Below are positions 1 through 8,874 of a stretch of 64,000 bases of DNA, in pieces. Made by a program: the position numbers and the translations under genes. Origin of the DNA: Arthrobacter sp. UNC362MFTsu5.1 (GTDB lineage: Bacteria > Actinomycetota > Actinomycetes > Actinomycetales > Micrococcaceae); assembly GCF_000685965.1 (NCBI RefSeq), contig NZ_JMLE01000003.1, positions 183,269-247,268 on the forward strand. The letters run 5' to 3'. Below the pieces are notes generated by a model. That model was not told the DNA's origin. It saw only the letters and a program-made list of their open reading frames with translations, and searched no databases. Position 1 is the first letter of the stretch, and every line of letters begins with the position of its first letter.

Positions 1-542
1 GAAATCTTAAAGTGGATGTCCTGGTGAACTGCGCCGGGGTGTCCCGGCCGGGGAACATCCTGGACTCCAGCGAGAGCGACATCGACGAACTCGTGGACGT
101 CAACCTGCGCGGCCTGCTGCAGCTGACCCGGCTGGTGCTGCCGGGCATGGTGGAGCGGGACCGCGGCCACGTCATCAACATCAGCTCCATCGCCGGGGTG
201 TACAACTTCTACGGCCACACGGTCTACCACGCCACCAAAGCGGCAGTGCACCAGGTCTCCCGGCAGCTGCGCAACGACACGGTGGGCAAGCGCATCCGCG
301 TCACCGAAATCTGCCCCGGACGCGTCGAAACGGAGATCTTCGGCCGCAACATGGGCGGCACTCCCGAAGCCATGGAAGAGGCGTGGAAGACGTATTACGA
401 AGGGTACGAATCGCTGACCACGGACGACATCGTCAACGCGATGGACTACGCGATCGAAACACCACGCCACGTTAATGTCGGCATGCTCGAACTCATGCCA
501 ACCTTCCAGGTCCCCGGCGGCCTCACCTTCGACCGCCGCTAA
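1..542 (+). CDS. SDR family oxidoreductase, 5' end outside the window
   Basis: This is the C-terminal part of a short-chain dehydrogenase/reductase, an NAD(P)-dependent alcohol/ketone oxidoreductase. The frame is open to the window edge, so the glycine-rich cofactor loop and true start lie upstream. The GTG at 12 sits inside the conserved NAG strand (VLVNCAGVSRPG) and cannot be the start. Visible family marks are NCAG, the catalytic Ser in INISSIAG, the Tyr/Lys pair in VYHATKAAV, and the PG motif in ICPGRVETEIFG. The YHATK and TEIFG pattern resembles YdfG/serine-dehydrogenase-like SDRs more than the gluconate dehydrogenase at 1665. It stops 43 bp before the 2-hydroxyacid dehydrogenase, so the two are probably co-transcribed. 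The substrate cannot be read from the sequence. Confidence 0.9.
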   Translation, partial: NLKVDVLVNCAGVSRPGNILDSSESDIDELVDVNLRGLLQLTRLVLPGMVERDRGHVINISSIAGVYNFYGHTVYHATKAAVHQVSRQLRNDTVGKRIRVTEICPGRVETEIFGRNMGGTPEAMEEAWKTYYEGYESLTTDDIVNAMDYAIETPRHVNVGMLELMPTFQVPGGLTFDRR

Positions 543-585
543 CGGCCCCCGCCCCAACCACCACCGATTGAAACAGGTTTTCCCG

Positions 586-1527
586 ATGCAAACAGTCCGC
601 ACCGTCAGCTTCCCCGACCAGCAGCTCCTGGACGATCTCTCGCCCCTTCCCGAAGGGCTGAGGGGAGTGGTGTGGGACTTGAAGGCAGATCCCGACGGCG
701 GGACGCTCAGTGAGATCGACGGCGTCATCCTTCCGTACATCGACGCCTCCGCCGTGCTGGGGTCCCTTGCCGGCGTCCCCAACCTCAAGTACGTCCAGAC
801 GCAGTCCACCGGATACGACGGCGTGATCGAGGCCGCCGGTCCGGCGGCCAGCGTGGCCAGCGCCTCCGGCGTCCACGCCGCCGCCACCGCCGAACTGGCC
901 GTGGGGCTGATCCTGGCGAAGCTGCGCGGCATCGACCAGGCCGTCCGCGATTCGCAGTACGGGCTGTGGCGCCCGGAACGGCGCCAGTCGCTGGCGGACC
1001 GGCGGGTTCTGCTGGTGGGTGTCGGCGGGATCGGGCACGAAATTGCCCTGCGCCTGGCGCCGTTCGAGGTCGCCGTCACGCGGGTGGGAAGCTCTGCGCG
1101 CACGGATGAGCACGGCGAGGTTCACGGGTCTTCCGAACTGACCGCGCTCGCCGCGTCGCACGACATCCTGGTTTCCGTGCTGCCCCTGAACCAGCAGACC
1201 CACCAGCTGATCGGCGAAGAAGTCCTCGCCGCCCTCCCGGACGGTGCCCTGGTGGTCAATGTGGGCCGCGGCGCCGTGGTGGACACGGCTGCCCTGACCA
1301 AGGAAGTCCTGTCCGGGCGCCTGCAGTGCGCGCTCGACGTCGTTGATCCCGAACCGCTGCCCCAGGACCACCCGCTGTGGTCCACGCCGAACGCGCTGAT
1401 CACGCCCCACATCGGCGGCAACGCGTCGGCGTTCCAGCCCCGGATCCTGAAGCTCCTGAGGCAGCAGCTCGAAGCCCTGGCCGCCGGGCAGGCTCCGGCC
1501 AACCTGGTGCAGAGAGGCCCCTTCTAG
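586..1527 (+). CDS. D-isomer-specific 2-hydroxyacid dehydrogenase
   Basis: A 313-aa NAD(P)-dependent 2-hydroxyacid dehydrogenase that interconverts a 2-keto acid and a D-2-hydroxy acid. The Rossmann motif GVGGIG is at residues 145-150. The catalytic triad is visible: Arg about 228 in NVGRGAVVD, Glu about 256 in DPEPLP and His about 275 in TPHIGG. The frame is open further upstream to 475, but that part overlaps the preceding SDR gene. The ATG at 586 gives a normal family N-terminus. It lies among sugar-acid dehydrogenases, so a role in reducing or oxidising a sugar-derived keto acid (for example glyoxylate or 2-ketogluconate) is plausible but inferred. Confidence 0.9.
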   Translation: MQTVRTVSFPDQQLLDDLSPLPEGLRGVVWDLKADPDGGTLSEIDGVILPYIDASAVLGSLAGVPNLKYVQTQSTGYDGVIEAAGPAASVASASGVHAAATAELAVGLILAKLRGIDQAVRDSQYGLWRPERRQSLADRRVLLVGVGGIGHEIALRLAPFEVAVTRVGSSARTDEHGEVHGSSELTALAASHDILVSVLPLNQQTHQLIGEEVLAALPDGALVVNVGRGAVVDTAALTKEVLSGRLQCALDVVDPEPLPQDHPLWSTPNALITPHIGGNASAFQPRILKLLRQQLEALAAGQAPANLVQRGPF

Positions 1528-1548
1528 CCACAAGCGCCCACCCACCAA

Positions 1549-1603
1549 GCGCGAACGGACACTTGGCGCCCCTCCTCGAAGGGCCGCAAGTGTACGTTCG
1601 CGC
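1549..1603. repeat. 17-bp inverted repeat between 2-hydroxyacid and gluconate dehydrogenase genes
   Basis: Arms at 1549-1565 and 1587-1603 (GCGCGAACGGACACTTG and its complement, one mismatch) flank a 21-nt spacer that itself contains short complementary GCCC/GGGC runs. There is no T-tract after it. It could be a terminator or attenuator after the first two genes, or an operator for the idnO-idnD pair. It is not related to the AGCGGACGACGG palindrome family seen elsewhere. Confidence 0.6.
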
Positions 1604-1664
1604 CACCAACGACCGACTACCAGCGCGATACCGCGCAGACCGCGGCGAAGGAGCTGCTCTTTCC

Positions 1665-2435
1665 ATGAATTCACTTTTTGATCTGACGGGGCGTGTTGCC
1701 CTGGTGACCGGTTCGAGCCGGGGGATCGGCAATGCGCTGGCGCGGGCGCTGGCGGATGCGGGGGCGACGGTGGTGTTGAACGGCATTAATGTTGAGCGGT
1801 TGAAGGCGGCGGAGGCTGCGATGGCGGCCGGGTATCCGCCGGGGCGGGTGCACAGCTGCGCGTTCGATGTCACGTCCGATGCCGGGGCGGCGCGGGGTGT
1901 GGCGTGGGTGGAGGAGAACGTGGGTCCGCTGGAGATCCTGGTGAACAACGCGGGGATCCAGCACCGGGTGCCGATGCTGGAGCTGGATGTGGCGGACTGG
2001 GAGCGGGTGATCTCCACGGACCTGACGAGCGCGTTCCTGGTGGGGCGTGAGGCGGCGCGGCACATGATCCCGCGCGGGCGGGGGAAGATCATCAACATCT
2101 GTTCGGTGCAGACCGACCTGGCCCGGCCCACGATCGCCCCGTACATCGCGGCGAAGGGCGGGCTGCGGAACCTGACCCGGGCGATGACCGCGGAATGGGC
2201 GGCCTCGGGCCTGCAGATCAACGGGATCGCGCCGGGCTATATCCATACCGAGATGACGCAGAACCTCGTGGACGATGAGCAGTTCAACGCTTGGATCCTG
2301 GGCCGGACTCCGGCGCACCGGTGGGGGACCGTGCAGGACCTGGCCGGGCCGGCGGTGTGGCTTGCCTCCAGCGGCTCGGACTTCGTGAACGGGCAGACCA
2401 TTTTCATTGACGGTGGAATGACGGTGGTGGTCTGA
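1665..2435 (+). CDS. idnO: Gluconate 5-dehydrogenase-like SDR
   Basis: A 256-aa classical SDR, probably oxidising gluconate to 5-ketogluconate or running in reverse. The cofactor motif TGSSRGIG is at residues 15-22, NNAG at 94-97, the catalytic Ser about 147 in NICSVQ, and Tyr160/Lys164 in YIAAK. The C-terminus FVNGQTIFIDGGMTVVV is typical of gluconate 5-dehydrogenases. The ATG at 1665 is preceded by AAGGAG at 1648-1653; the longer open frame upstream runs through the inverted repeat and is not likely coding. Its stop overlaps the start of the idonate dehydrogenase gene (TGATG), so they are translationally coupled. The pairing matches the known L-idonate pathway (idonate to 5-ketogluconate to gluconate). 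Confidence 0.88.
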   Translation: MNSLFDLTGRVALVTGSSRGIGNALARALADAGATVVLNGINVERLKAAEAAMAAGYPPGRVHSCAFDVTSDAGAARGVAWVEENVGPLEILVNNAGIQHRVPMLELDVADWERVISTDLTSAFLVGREAARHMIPRGRGKIINICSVQTDLARPTIAPYIAAKGGLRNLTRAMTAEWAASGLQINGIAPGYIHTEMTQNLVDDEQFNAWILGRTPAHRWGTVQDLAGPAVWLASSGSDFVNGQTIFIDGGMTVVV

Positions 2436-3496
2436 TGGGCGGAGTTCACCAGCTTCCTGCCGGCGGCCCGGCCGTGGTGGCGCATGCGGCCGGTGACCTC
2501 CGGATCGAGGACGTGCCTCTTGGGACGCCTGCTCCGGAGGAGGCCGTCGTCGAAGTGGCTTACGGCGGTATCTGCGGTTCGGACCTGCATTACTGGCTGC
2601 ACGGTGCGGCCGGGGAATCGATCCTGAAGGCGCCGCTGGTGCTGGGGCACGAGATTGTCGGCACGGTGCTGCAGGGCGCGGCGGACGGCACCGGACCGGC
2701 CGCGGGGACCCCGGTTGCTGTCCATCCGGCCACGCCCGGCCCGGGCGCGGCCCGGTATCCGGCGGACCGGCCCAACCTCTCACCGGGGTGCACGTACCTG
2801 GGCAGCGCTGCCCGTTTCCCGCACACCGACGGCGCCTTCAGCCGGTACGTGAACCTGCCGGCACGGATGCTCCGGGCACTGCCGGCAGGCCTTAGTCTGC
2901 GGACCGCGGCGCTGATCGAGCCCGCCTCCGTGGCCTGGCATGCGGTGGCCCGGGCCGGGGACGTCAGCGGCAAAACGGCCCTGGTGATCGGCAGCGGCCC
3001 CATCGGAGCACTGGCCGTCGCGGTGCTGAAACGGGCCGGTGCCCGGCGGATCGTGGCTGTGGACATGCACGCCAAACCGCTGGACATCGCGGCGGCCGTG
3101 GGAGCGGACGACGTGCTCGCCGCCTCCGACGCGGCGGCGATCGCCGCGGTCGAGGCCGACGTCGTGATTGAATCCTCCGGCAATCACCACGGCCTGGCCT
3201 CCGCCATCCAGGGCGCCGCCCGCGGCGGCACCGTGGTGATGGTGGGCCTGCTGCCCGCCGGCCCGCAACCTGTCCTGATCTCACTCGCCATCACCCGCGA
3301 ACTGGAGCTGAAGGGCTCCTTCCGCTTCAACGACGAGATCGACGACGTCATCACGGCCCTCGCCGACGGCACCCTGCTCATCGACCCGGTCATCACCCAC
3401 GAATACCCGCTGGAGGACGCCCTGGAAGCCTTTGAAATGGCCCGGAACTCCGCCGAATCCGGCAAGGTACTCCTGAGTTTCGGGGCCACCGGCTAG
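2435..3496 (+). CDS. idnD: L-idonate 5-dehydrogenase-like zinc alcohol dehydrogenase
   Basis: A 353-aa medium-chain dehydrogenase expected to oxidise L-idonate to 5-ketogluconate. Catalytic zinc ligands are visible: Cys47 in GGICGSDLHYW and His72/Glu73 in LGHE. The Rossmann motif is VIGSGPIGAL near residue 180. The CGSDLHYWLHGAAGES pattern is characteristic of idonate/sorbitol-type members. The segment that usually carries four structural-zinc cysteines keeps only one (PNLSPGCTYLG), so this copy probably lacks the structural zinc. The start overlaps the stop of the gluconate 5-dehydrogenase by one base. No sugar-acid kinase is visible next to it. Confidence 0.88.
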   Translation: MGGVHQLPAGGPAVVAHAAGDLRIEDVPLGTPAPEEAVVEVAYGGICGSDLHYWLHGAAGESILKAPLVLGHEIVGTVLQGAADGTGPAAGTPVAVHPATPGPGAARYPADRPNLSPGCTYLGSAARFPHTDGAFSRYVNLPARMLRALPAGLSLRTAALIEPASVAWHAVARAGDVSGKTALVIGSGPIGALAVAVLKRAGARRIVAVDMHAKPLDIAAAVGADDVLAASDAAAIAAVEADVVIESSGNHHGLASAIQGAARGGTVVMVGLLPAGPQPVLISLAITRELELKGSFRFNDEIDDVITALADGTLLIDPVITHEYPLEDALEAFEMARNSAESGKVLLSFGATG

Positions 3497-3518
3497 GACA
3501 GTCCGCCCAGGCCCACGC

Positions 3519-3902
3519 CTAGGCAGGCCCGCGCAGGCGTTCCATTTCGCGGCGGTCCCTCTTGGTGGGCCGGCCGGTTCCGCGGTCGCGCTGCGGGAGA
3601 CCGAGCGCGGGCGCTTCGGGCCGCGGCGGGGTGTGGTCGGTGAAGCAGTGCGCGGCCGCCTCGGCGCCCACCCGCTTGGCGATCAGCCGACGGACTTCGA
3701 GGATCCGTTCATATCCCGGCTGGCGGACCCGGACGGTGTCGCCCGGCACCAGGGACTGCGACGCCTTGGCCGGGTTTCCGTTCAGCCGGACGTGCCCGGC
3801 GCGGCAGGCTGCCGTGGCAGCTGAACGGGTCTTATAGGCGCGGATGGCCCACAGCCAGGCATCGAGGCGGACTGTGGCGGGGGCGGACGGAAGGCTGGTC
3901 AT
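3519..3902 (-). CDS. S4-domain RNA-binding protein (Hsp15-like)
   Basis: A 127-aa basic protein with an N-terminal S4 RNA-binding domain (about residues 11-58: VRLDAWLWAIRAYKTRS, then GHVRLNG, then GDTVRVR). This matches the Hsp15/YabO-like family, which binds stalled 50S subunits or rRNA. The C-terminus is charged and rich in Arg/Pro. The ATG at 3902 places the S4 domain at the usual position. The open frame extends about 86 codons further but that stretch overlaps DUF4193 on another frame and lacks family character. It is convergent with the idonate dehydrogenase gene, 22 bp apart. Confidence 0.85.
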   Translation of the reverse strand: MTSLPSAPATVRLDAWLWAIRAYKTRSAATAACRAGHVRLNGNPAKASQSLVPGDTVRVRQPGYERILEVRRLIAKRVGAEAAAHCFTDHTPPRPEAPALGLPQRDRGTGRPTKRDRREMERLRGPA

Positions 3903-3969
3903 GGCTGCTGCCACTATAGCGGGCCACCCGGCCGTCAACCGTCGTTGGGGGCCGGCCCAGGCCAGACGC

Positions 3970-4269
3970 CTAGCCTTCGCAGTCCTTGCAGTACTTCTTG
4001 CCGTCCTTCTCGCGGGCCAACTGGCTGCGGTGGTGGACCAGGAAGCAGGACATGCAGGTGAACTCGTCCTTCTGGACGGGAATGATCTGCACGAGGAGTT
4101 CCTCGTGGGACAGGTCCGCCCCCGGCAGCTCGAAGGAGTCGGCCAGGTCGGACTCATCAACGTCGATTTGCGACGTCGATGCGGCAGAGCGTTCAGGCTT
4201 AAGTACGTCGGTCGTGGCGTTTGCCTCGTCCTCTGTGCTCACCCGAGGTGCGTCATAGTCGGTTGCCAT
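3970..4269 (-). CDS. DUF4193 family protein with zinc-ribbon C-terminus
   Basis: A 99-aa acidic protein of the actinobacteria-specific DUF4193 family. The N-terminus MATDYDAPR and the C-terminus with two Cys pairs (CMSC and CKDC, ending CKDCEG) form a likely zinc ribbon. Such proteins are nearly universal in Micrococcales and their role is not established. A good ribosome binding site, AGGAGAG, lies about 8 nt before the ATG. This gene supports the actinobacterial assignment of the window. Confidence 0.9.
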   Translation of the reverse strand: MATDYDAPRVSTEDEANATTDVLKPERSAASTSQIDVDESDLADSFELPGADLSHEELLVQIIPVQKDEFTCMSCFLVHHRSQLAREKDGKKYCKDCEG

Positions 4270-4360
4270 GTGCCGGTCTCTCCTTGGAGAAGACGAAGAC
4301 GGCGTCTGCTCACCGTCTGAAGGAAAAACATCTTAGCCATTCGAGCGGAAACTTGAAAGG

Positions 4361-5293
4361 TCAGCCGTGTAGCCGCTGGCGGTAGGCCCGCGGGGTTTCG
4401 CCGGCGTCGTTGAGGAAGTGCCGGTTGAAGTTGGACAGGTTGGAGAAACCCACCTCGTAGCAGATCTCGGAGACGGCCTTATCGCTGTGCTCGAGCAGGC
4501 GGCGGGCATGGGCGAGCCGAAGCTTGCGGACCAGGTCGCTGAAGTTCTGGCCGGTGGCGCGCTTGAAGTACTTCGAGAAGGTTGGTTCCGGCATGCCAAC
4601 CAGCGCCGCGGCCTCGGACATCTTGACGGTGCCGGCGTGGTTGCCGAAAACGTACTCCAGGACAATATCGACGACGGCGGCGGCCTGGCTGTCCAGCTGG
4701 GGCCGGAACCATTCGTCGGCGAGGTATCGCCGTTCATCCTGCGGGGCGCGGGCAAGGACCGCAAAGAGTTCCAGGAGGTGGCGGAGCCGCTCCAGGCCGG
4801 TGGTGGAACCCATCGCTTCGATGGCTGCGGCGGCGGTCTCCGCCGAGCGCCCCAGGAATTCTATGCCCCGTGCCGACTGGTCCAGCAGCGGCTTGACCTC
4901 GGCCATTTCGGGGACAAGAGCCGCCGTCTGCTCAACCCATTTGGCGTCGAACTGGATGACGGCGTCACGGTTCTCCAGCACTTCGCCGGGCTCCAGGTCG
5001 CTGACCCAGTCGTGCGGCAGCCCGGACCCGACAAGCGAGACCTGCCCGGCCTCGAAGGTGCCGATGTGGTCCCCGACGATGAACTTCCCGGTGCCCTTCC
5101 GGATGAGGTGGATCTCGTACTCGGGATGGTAGTTCCACCGTGCCACGGGGCTGGGGTAGTCGTGCTGGTGCCACCGGACCGAGTGGTTCGGGTCGGGCGG
5201 GATGACTTCCCTGTTGGCCCGCATCCCCAGCAGCCTTTCGGCCAGCCGGGCGGTCGCTCCCTCTGCTCCGTCGGTGAGGTCCGCAGCACTCAT
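4361..5293 (-). CDS. AraC family transcriptional regulator of the polyol operon
   Basis: A 310-aa regulator with an N-terminal cupin-like sugar-binding domain (about residues 40-110, including the HPEYEIHLIRKG stretch) and a C-terminal AraC/XylS double helix-turn-helix (about residues 205-308). The classic AraC signature is clear: ISEICYEVGFSNLSNFNRHF-like residues followed by PRAYRQ. The start has a GGAGAAC ribosome binding site. It is divergent from the polyol ABC-transporter operon and shares a 272-bp intergenic region, so it is very probably the local activator responding to a polyol. Confidence 0.92.
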   Translation of the reverse strand: MSAADLTDGAEGATARLAERLLGMRANREVIPPDPNHSVRWHQHDYPSPVARWNYHPEYEIHLIRKGTGKFIVGDHIGTFEAGQVSLVGSGLPHDWVSDLEPGEVLENRDAVIQFDAKWVEQTAALVPEMAEVKPLLDQSARGIEFLGRSAETAAAAIEAMGSTTGLERLRHLLELFAVLARAPQDERRYLADEWFRPQLDSQAAAVVDIVLEYVFGNHAGTVKMSEAAALVGMPEPTFSKYFKRATGQNFSDLVRKLRLAHARRLLEHSDKAVSEICYEVGFSNLSNFNRHFLNDAGETPRAYRQRLHG

Positions 5294-5565
5294 AGTGGTT
5301 CTCCACGTTCTGGGTTTATGAAAAATGGACGCATCGTGACTGCCTCTCCCCAGATTATCGCCTCACCCAGGGGCCGGTGCGGAAAATTAGTATCAGAAAC
5401 TGGCAACCACGGCGCTAGTTGTGCGCTGTCCCACAGCCCTATCGTTGAGGAACAACAGCGGGGCACCCCCGGATTTCCCGGCCACCAGCCCCGTCCGGTC
5501 CGGTACATCGACATGGCAGTCGAGTGCGGGGACCGCGCACCCCTGAAGAACAAAGGAGTCCTTGA
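5294..5565. promoter_or_regulatory. Divergent control region between araC-type gene and polyol operon
   Basis: This 272-bp region must hold promoters for both directions. It contains a short imperfect dyad (GGCAACC and GTTGTGC around 5401-5425) that could be an AraC-type half-site pair. No strong -35/-10 pair stands out by eye, as expected for an activator-dependent promoter. AAAGGAG at 5552-5558 is the ribosome binding site of the binding-protein gene. Confidence 0.45.
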
Positions 5566-6912
5566 ATGCGCTCAAAAATGCGTGCTGCGACCCTGGCCGC
5601 CGGCGCTTTGTGCGTCGCGCTGAGTGCCTCGGCCTGTGCAGGTGCCGGCGGAGGCAATTCCGCTGGCGACCCGAACAGCATCAATGTCCTGATGGTGAAC
5701 AACCCTCAGATGGAGGACCTGCAGCGGCTCACCGCGGAGAATTTCACCAAGGAAACCGGCGTCAAGGTCAATTACACGATCCTGCCGGAGAACGACGTCC
5801 GGGCCAAGATCAGCCAGGAGTTCTCCAGCCAGGCCGGACAGTACGACGTCGCGTCGCTGTCCAACTACGAGATCCCGTTCTACTCCGCCAACGGCTGGCT
5901 CGCTCCCCTGGACAAAGTGGCCGCGGACCCGGCCTTCGAGCAGGGCGACATCCTGCCCGCCTACACGGCGTCCCTCACAGGCGAGGACGGCAAGCTCTAC
6001 GGCGAACCGTTCTACGGCGAATCGTCCTTCCTGATGTACCGGAAAGACATCCTGGACGCCAAGGGCCTGACCATGCCGGAGAAGCCCACCTGGGATGAGG
6101 TGGCGGACATAGCGGCGAAGGTGGACGGGGCCGCTCCGGGAATGAAGGGGATCTGCCTGCGCGGCCAGCCCGGCTGGGGCCAGGTCTTCGCGCCGCTGAC
6201 CACCGTGGTGAACACGTTCGGCGGCACCTGGTTCGACAAGGACTGGAACGCCCAGGTCAACTCCCCGGAATTCACCGAGGCAGTCGAGTTCTATACCAAG
6301 CTGGTCCGCGAGCATGGTGAACTGGGCGCGGCCCAGGCCGGCTTCACCGAGTGCCTGAACAACATGAGCCAAAGCAAAGTGGCCATGTGGTACGACGCCA
6401 CCTCCGCCGCCGGAGCCCTGGAAGCCGAAGCATCACCCGTGAAGGGCAAGATCGGCTATGCCCAGGCCCCGATCAAGGAAACCAAGTCCTCCGGCTGGCT
6501 GTGGACCTGGTCCTGGGCCATGCAGGCAGCCTCAAAGAAGCAGGATGCTGCCGGGAAGTTCATCGCCTGGGCCAGCTCCAAGGAATACGAGGAACTTGTC
6601 GCCGCCAAGCTCGGCTGGGCGAAGGTGCCCTCCGGCAAGCGCATCTCCACTTACGAGAACGCCGAATTCCAGAAGGCGGCGCCGTTCTTCAAAGCAGAGC
6701 GCTTCGCCATCGAGAACGCGGACCCGAAGAACCCCGGCGCGCAGGAACGCCCGGCCGTCGGCATCCAGTTTGTCGGCATTCCCGAGTTCGCCGCCCTCGG
6801 CACCAACGTGTCCCAGGGCGTCAGCTCCGCCATCGCCGGCCAGGGTTCCGTGGCTGATGCGCTGGCCAAGGGCCAGGAAGCCGCACAAAAAGTCGGCAAT
6901 AAGTACAAGTAG
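5566..6912 (+). CDS. Polyol ABC transporter substrate-binding lipoprotein
   Basis: A 448-aa extracellular solute-binding protein of the family-1 sugar type. The N-terminus is a lipoprotein signal peptide with lipobox LSASAC (Cys24 lipidated), so the protein is anchored outside the membrane. The mature part has the usual VNYTILPENDVRAKISQEF and YGEPFYGESSFLMYRKDI stretches typical of sorbitol/mannitol (SmoE-like) binding proteins. AAAGGAG lies 7 nt before the ATG. It heads an operon with two permeases, two polyol dehydrogenases and a sugar kinase, which argues that the ligand is a hexitol or pentitol. The exact polyol is inferred from context. Confidence 0.92.
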   Translation: MRSKMRAATLAAGALCVALSASACAGAGGGNSAGDPNSINVLMVNNPQMEDLQRLTAENFTKETGVKVNYTILPENDVRAKISQEFSSQAGQYDVASLSNYEIPFYSANGWLAPLDKVAADPAFEQGDILPAYTASLTGEDGKLYGEPFYGESSFLMYRKDILDAKGLTMPEKPTWDEVADIAAKVDGAAPGMKGICLRGQPGWGQVFAPLTTVVNTFGGTWFDKDWNAQVNSPEFTEAVEFYTKLVREHGELGAAQAGFTECLNNMSQSKVAMWYDATSAAGALEAEASPVKGKIGYAQAPIKETKSSGWLWTWSWAMQAASKKQDAAGKFIAWASSKEYEELVAAKLGWAKVPSGKRISTYENAEFQKAAPFFKAERFAIENADPKNPGAQERPAVGIQFVGIPEFAALGTNVSQGVSSAIAGQGSVADALAKGQEAAQKVGNKYK

Positions 6913-6938
6913 CAACAACCCAACAGCAGGAGAATCCC

Positions 6939-7907
6939 ATGACTACCGCAACGGCGCGTATCTCCCGATCGGGACGCAGCGCAGCCACCCCCTCCAAGAG
7001 TGCCAAATCACGTGAGCGTGCGCTGGCCTGGGCACGGCGCGCGCCGCTGCTGCCGGCCCTGATCTTCCTGATCGTCGTCACCCAGCTTCCGTTTGTGGTG
7101 ACGCTGATCATCTCGTTCCTGAACTGGAACAGCCTCAGCCCGGACAAGACCGCCTTTGCCGGGTTGGAAAACTACGTCACGGTCCTCACGGATCCGGACC
7201 TGCGCCAGGCAATCTTCACAACCATCCTCCTGACCGTCTCCGTGGTCCTGGTAAGCCTGCTCGTCGGCCTGGGCCTGGCCCTGCTGCTGGATAAGAAGTT
7301 CGTCGGACGCGGACTGGCGCGGACCCTGCTGATCGCCCCGTTCCTGGTGGTTCCCGTAGCCGCGGCGCTGATCTGGAAGCACGCCCTGCTCAACCCCACC
7401 TACGGGCTGATCAACGGCATCCTGACCTGGGTCTGGTCCTTGTTTGGCAGCGCAGCGGCGCCGCAGCTGGACCTCCTGTCCCAGGCACCCATGATGGCCG
7501 TCATCGTCTCGCTGGTCTGGCAGTGGACGCCGTTCATGATGCTCATCCTGCTGGCCGGCCTGCAGTCACGGCCCATGGACACCGTGGAAGCAGCGCAGAT
7601 GGACGGCGCTACACCATGGGCCATCTTCCGGCACCTCACGCTGCCGCACCTGCGCCAGTACCTGGAGCTGGGCGGCCTGCTCGGGGCGATCTACATCGTG
7701 CAGAACTTCGACGCCGTGTTCACCCTCACCGCAGGCGGACTGGGCACTGCCAACCTTCCCTACGCGATCTACCAGACGTTCTACTTCGCCAACGAATACG
7801 GCCTGGCCTCCGCCGCCGGCGTCGTGGTGGTCATCGGCACCATCATCGTGGCCACATTCGCACTCCGCACCGTCTTTTCACTCTTCAAGAAGGAGGCAGC
7901 ACGATGA
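6939..7907 (+). CDS. Polyol ABC transporter permease, first subunit
   Basis: A 322-aa inner-membrane permease of the MalF/SmoF type with about six transmembrane segments. The EAA loop that contacts the ATPase is visible near residue 215 (EAAQMDGATPWAIFRHLTLP). A short basic cytoplasmic N-terminus precedes the first membrane span. The ribosome binding site GCAGGAG is 7 nt before the ATG. The stop overlaps the start of the second permease (ATGA), which suggests stoichiometric synthesis. No ATP-binding subunit gene is in this operon. Confidence 0.92.
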   Translation: MTTATARISRSGRSAATPSKSAKSRERALAWARRAPLLPALIFLIVVTQLPFVVTLIISFLNWNSLSPDKTAFAGLENYVTVLTDPDLRQAIFTTILLTVSVVLVSLLVGLGLALLLDKKFVGRGLARTLLIAPFLVVPVAAALIWKHALLNPTYGLINGILTWVWSLFGSAAAPQLDLLSQAPMMAVIVSLVWQWTPFMMLILLAGLQSRPMDTVEAAQMDGATPWAIFRHLTLPHLRQYLELGGLLGAIYIVQNFDAVFTLTAGGLGTANLPYAIYQTFYFANEYGLASAAGVVVVIGTIIVATFALRTVFSLFKKEAAR

Positions 7908-8836
7908 GCACCCTCACCCCCGCCGCGCCCCGCAATACGGGCTCTGCCCGGTCCGGATCAGCCACGGCGTTGAATGGCGGCCGCCCGCCGCGGCGCGGCA
8001 AGACCCGCATGGATCCCACCCGCAACAACACCGCGGCCGGGCTCGCGGCCTGGCTGCTCGCCCTGCTCTTTGCCGCCCCGGTGGTGTGGATGATCCTGAC
8101 GTCCTTCCACTCCGAAACCGATGCAGCAACGAACCCGCCGTCTATCGCCGCCAATCTCACCCTGGACGCCTACCGGGAATTTTTCGGGGAAACCTCCGGC
8201 GTCAGCCCGTGGCCTGCGCTGATCAATTCGGCCACCGCCTCGATCCTGTCCACGGTCCTCGTCCTGGTCCTGGCCATCCCTGCGGCATATGCCCTGTCCA
8301 TCCGGCCGGTGAAGAAGTGGACCGACGTGATGTTCTTCTTCCTGTCCACGAAGATGATGCCCGTGGTGGCCGCGATCCTGCCGCTCTACTTGTTCGCCAG
8401 GACCGTCGGCGCCCTGGACAACATCTGGTTCCTGATCCTGATGTACACGTCCATGAACCTTCCCATCGCGGTCTGGATGATGCGGTCATTCCTCGCGGAA
8501 GTACCGGTCGAGATGCTCGAAGCCGCCCAGATCGACGGCGCCAACCTGCTGCTGACCCTCCGGAAGATCATCGCCCCCGTGGCCATGCCCGGCATCGCCG
8601 CGACCGCCCTGATCTGCTTCATCTTCAGCTGGAACGAACTGCTGCTGGCACGGGTCCTCACTGGCGTGGTGGCAGGCACCGCCCCGGTCTTCCTGACCGG
8701 CTTTGTCTCAGGCCAGGGACTCTTCCTCGCCAAAGTCTGCGCCGCCGCCGTCGTGATCTCCCTGCCGGTGCTCTTCGCCGGCTTTGCCGCCCAGGACAAG
8801 CTCGTCCAGGGACTCTCGCTCGGCGCCGTCAAGTAA
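7904..8836 (+). CDS. Polyol ABC transporter permease, second subunit
   Basis: A 310-aa MalG/SmoG-type permease with about six transmembrane segments and an EAA loop (EAAQIDGANLLLTLRKIIAP). The ATG at 7904 overlaps the stop of the preceding permease by 4 bp and is preceded by AAGGAGG. The longer open frame upstream is only overlap with that gene. The N-terminal 45 residues are hydrophilic, rich in Ala/Arg/Gly, longer than usual for MalG. It pairs with the first permease to form the channel; the ATPase must come from elsewhere. Confidence 0.92.
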   Translation: MSTLTPAAPRNTGSARSGSATALNGGRPPRRGKTRMDPTRNNTAAGLAAWLLALLFAAPVVWMILTSFHSETDAATNPPSIAANLTLDAYREFFGETSGVSPWPALINSATASILSTVLVLVLAIPAAYALSIRPVKKWTDVMFFFLSTKMMPVVAAILPLYLFARTVGALDNIWFLILMYTSMNLPIAVWMMRSFLAEVPVEMLEAAQIDGANLLLTLRKIIAPVAMPGIAATALICFIFSWNELLLARVLTGVVAGTAPVFLTGFVSGQGLFLAKVCAAAVVISLPVLFAGFAAQDKLVQGLSLGAVK

Positions 8837-8874
8837 CACCACCACCCCCTTTCGATTCCCACAGGAGTACTTCG

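Noticed and set aside
475..585. Extended N-terminus of the 2-hydroxyacid dehydrogenase
   Set aside because: It overlaps the preceding SDR gene in another frame; the ATG at 586 gives a normal family length.
523..1674. 383-aa open frame on the minus strand
   Set aside because: It is antisense to the 2-hydroxyacid dehydrogenase, has no family features and is explained by GC-rich codon bias.
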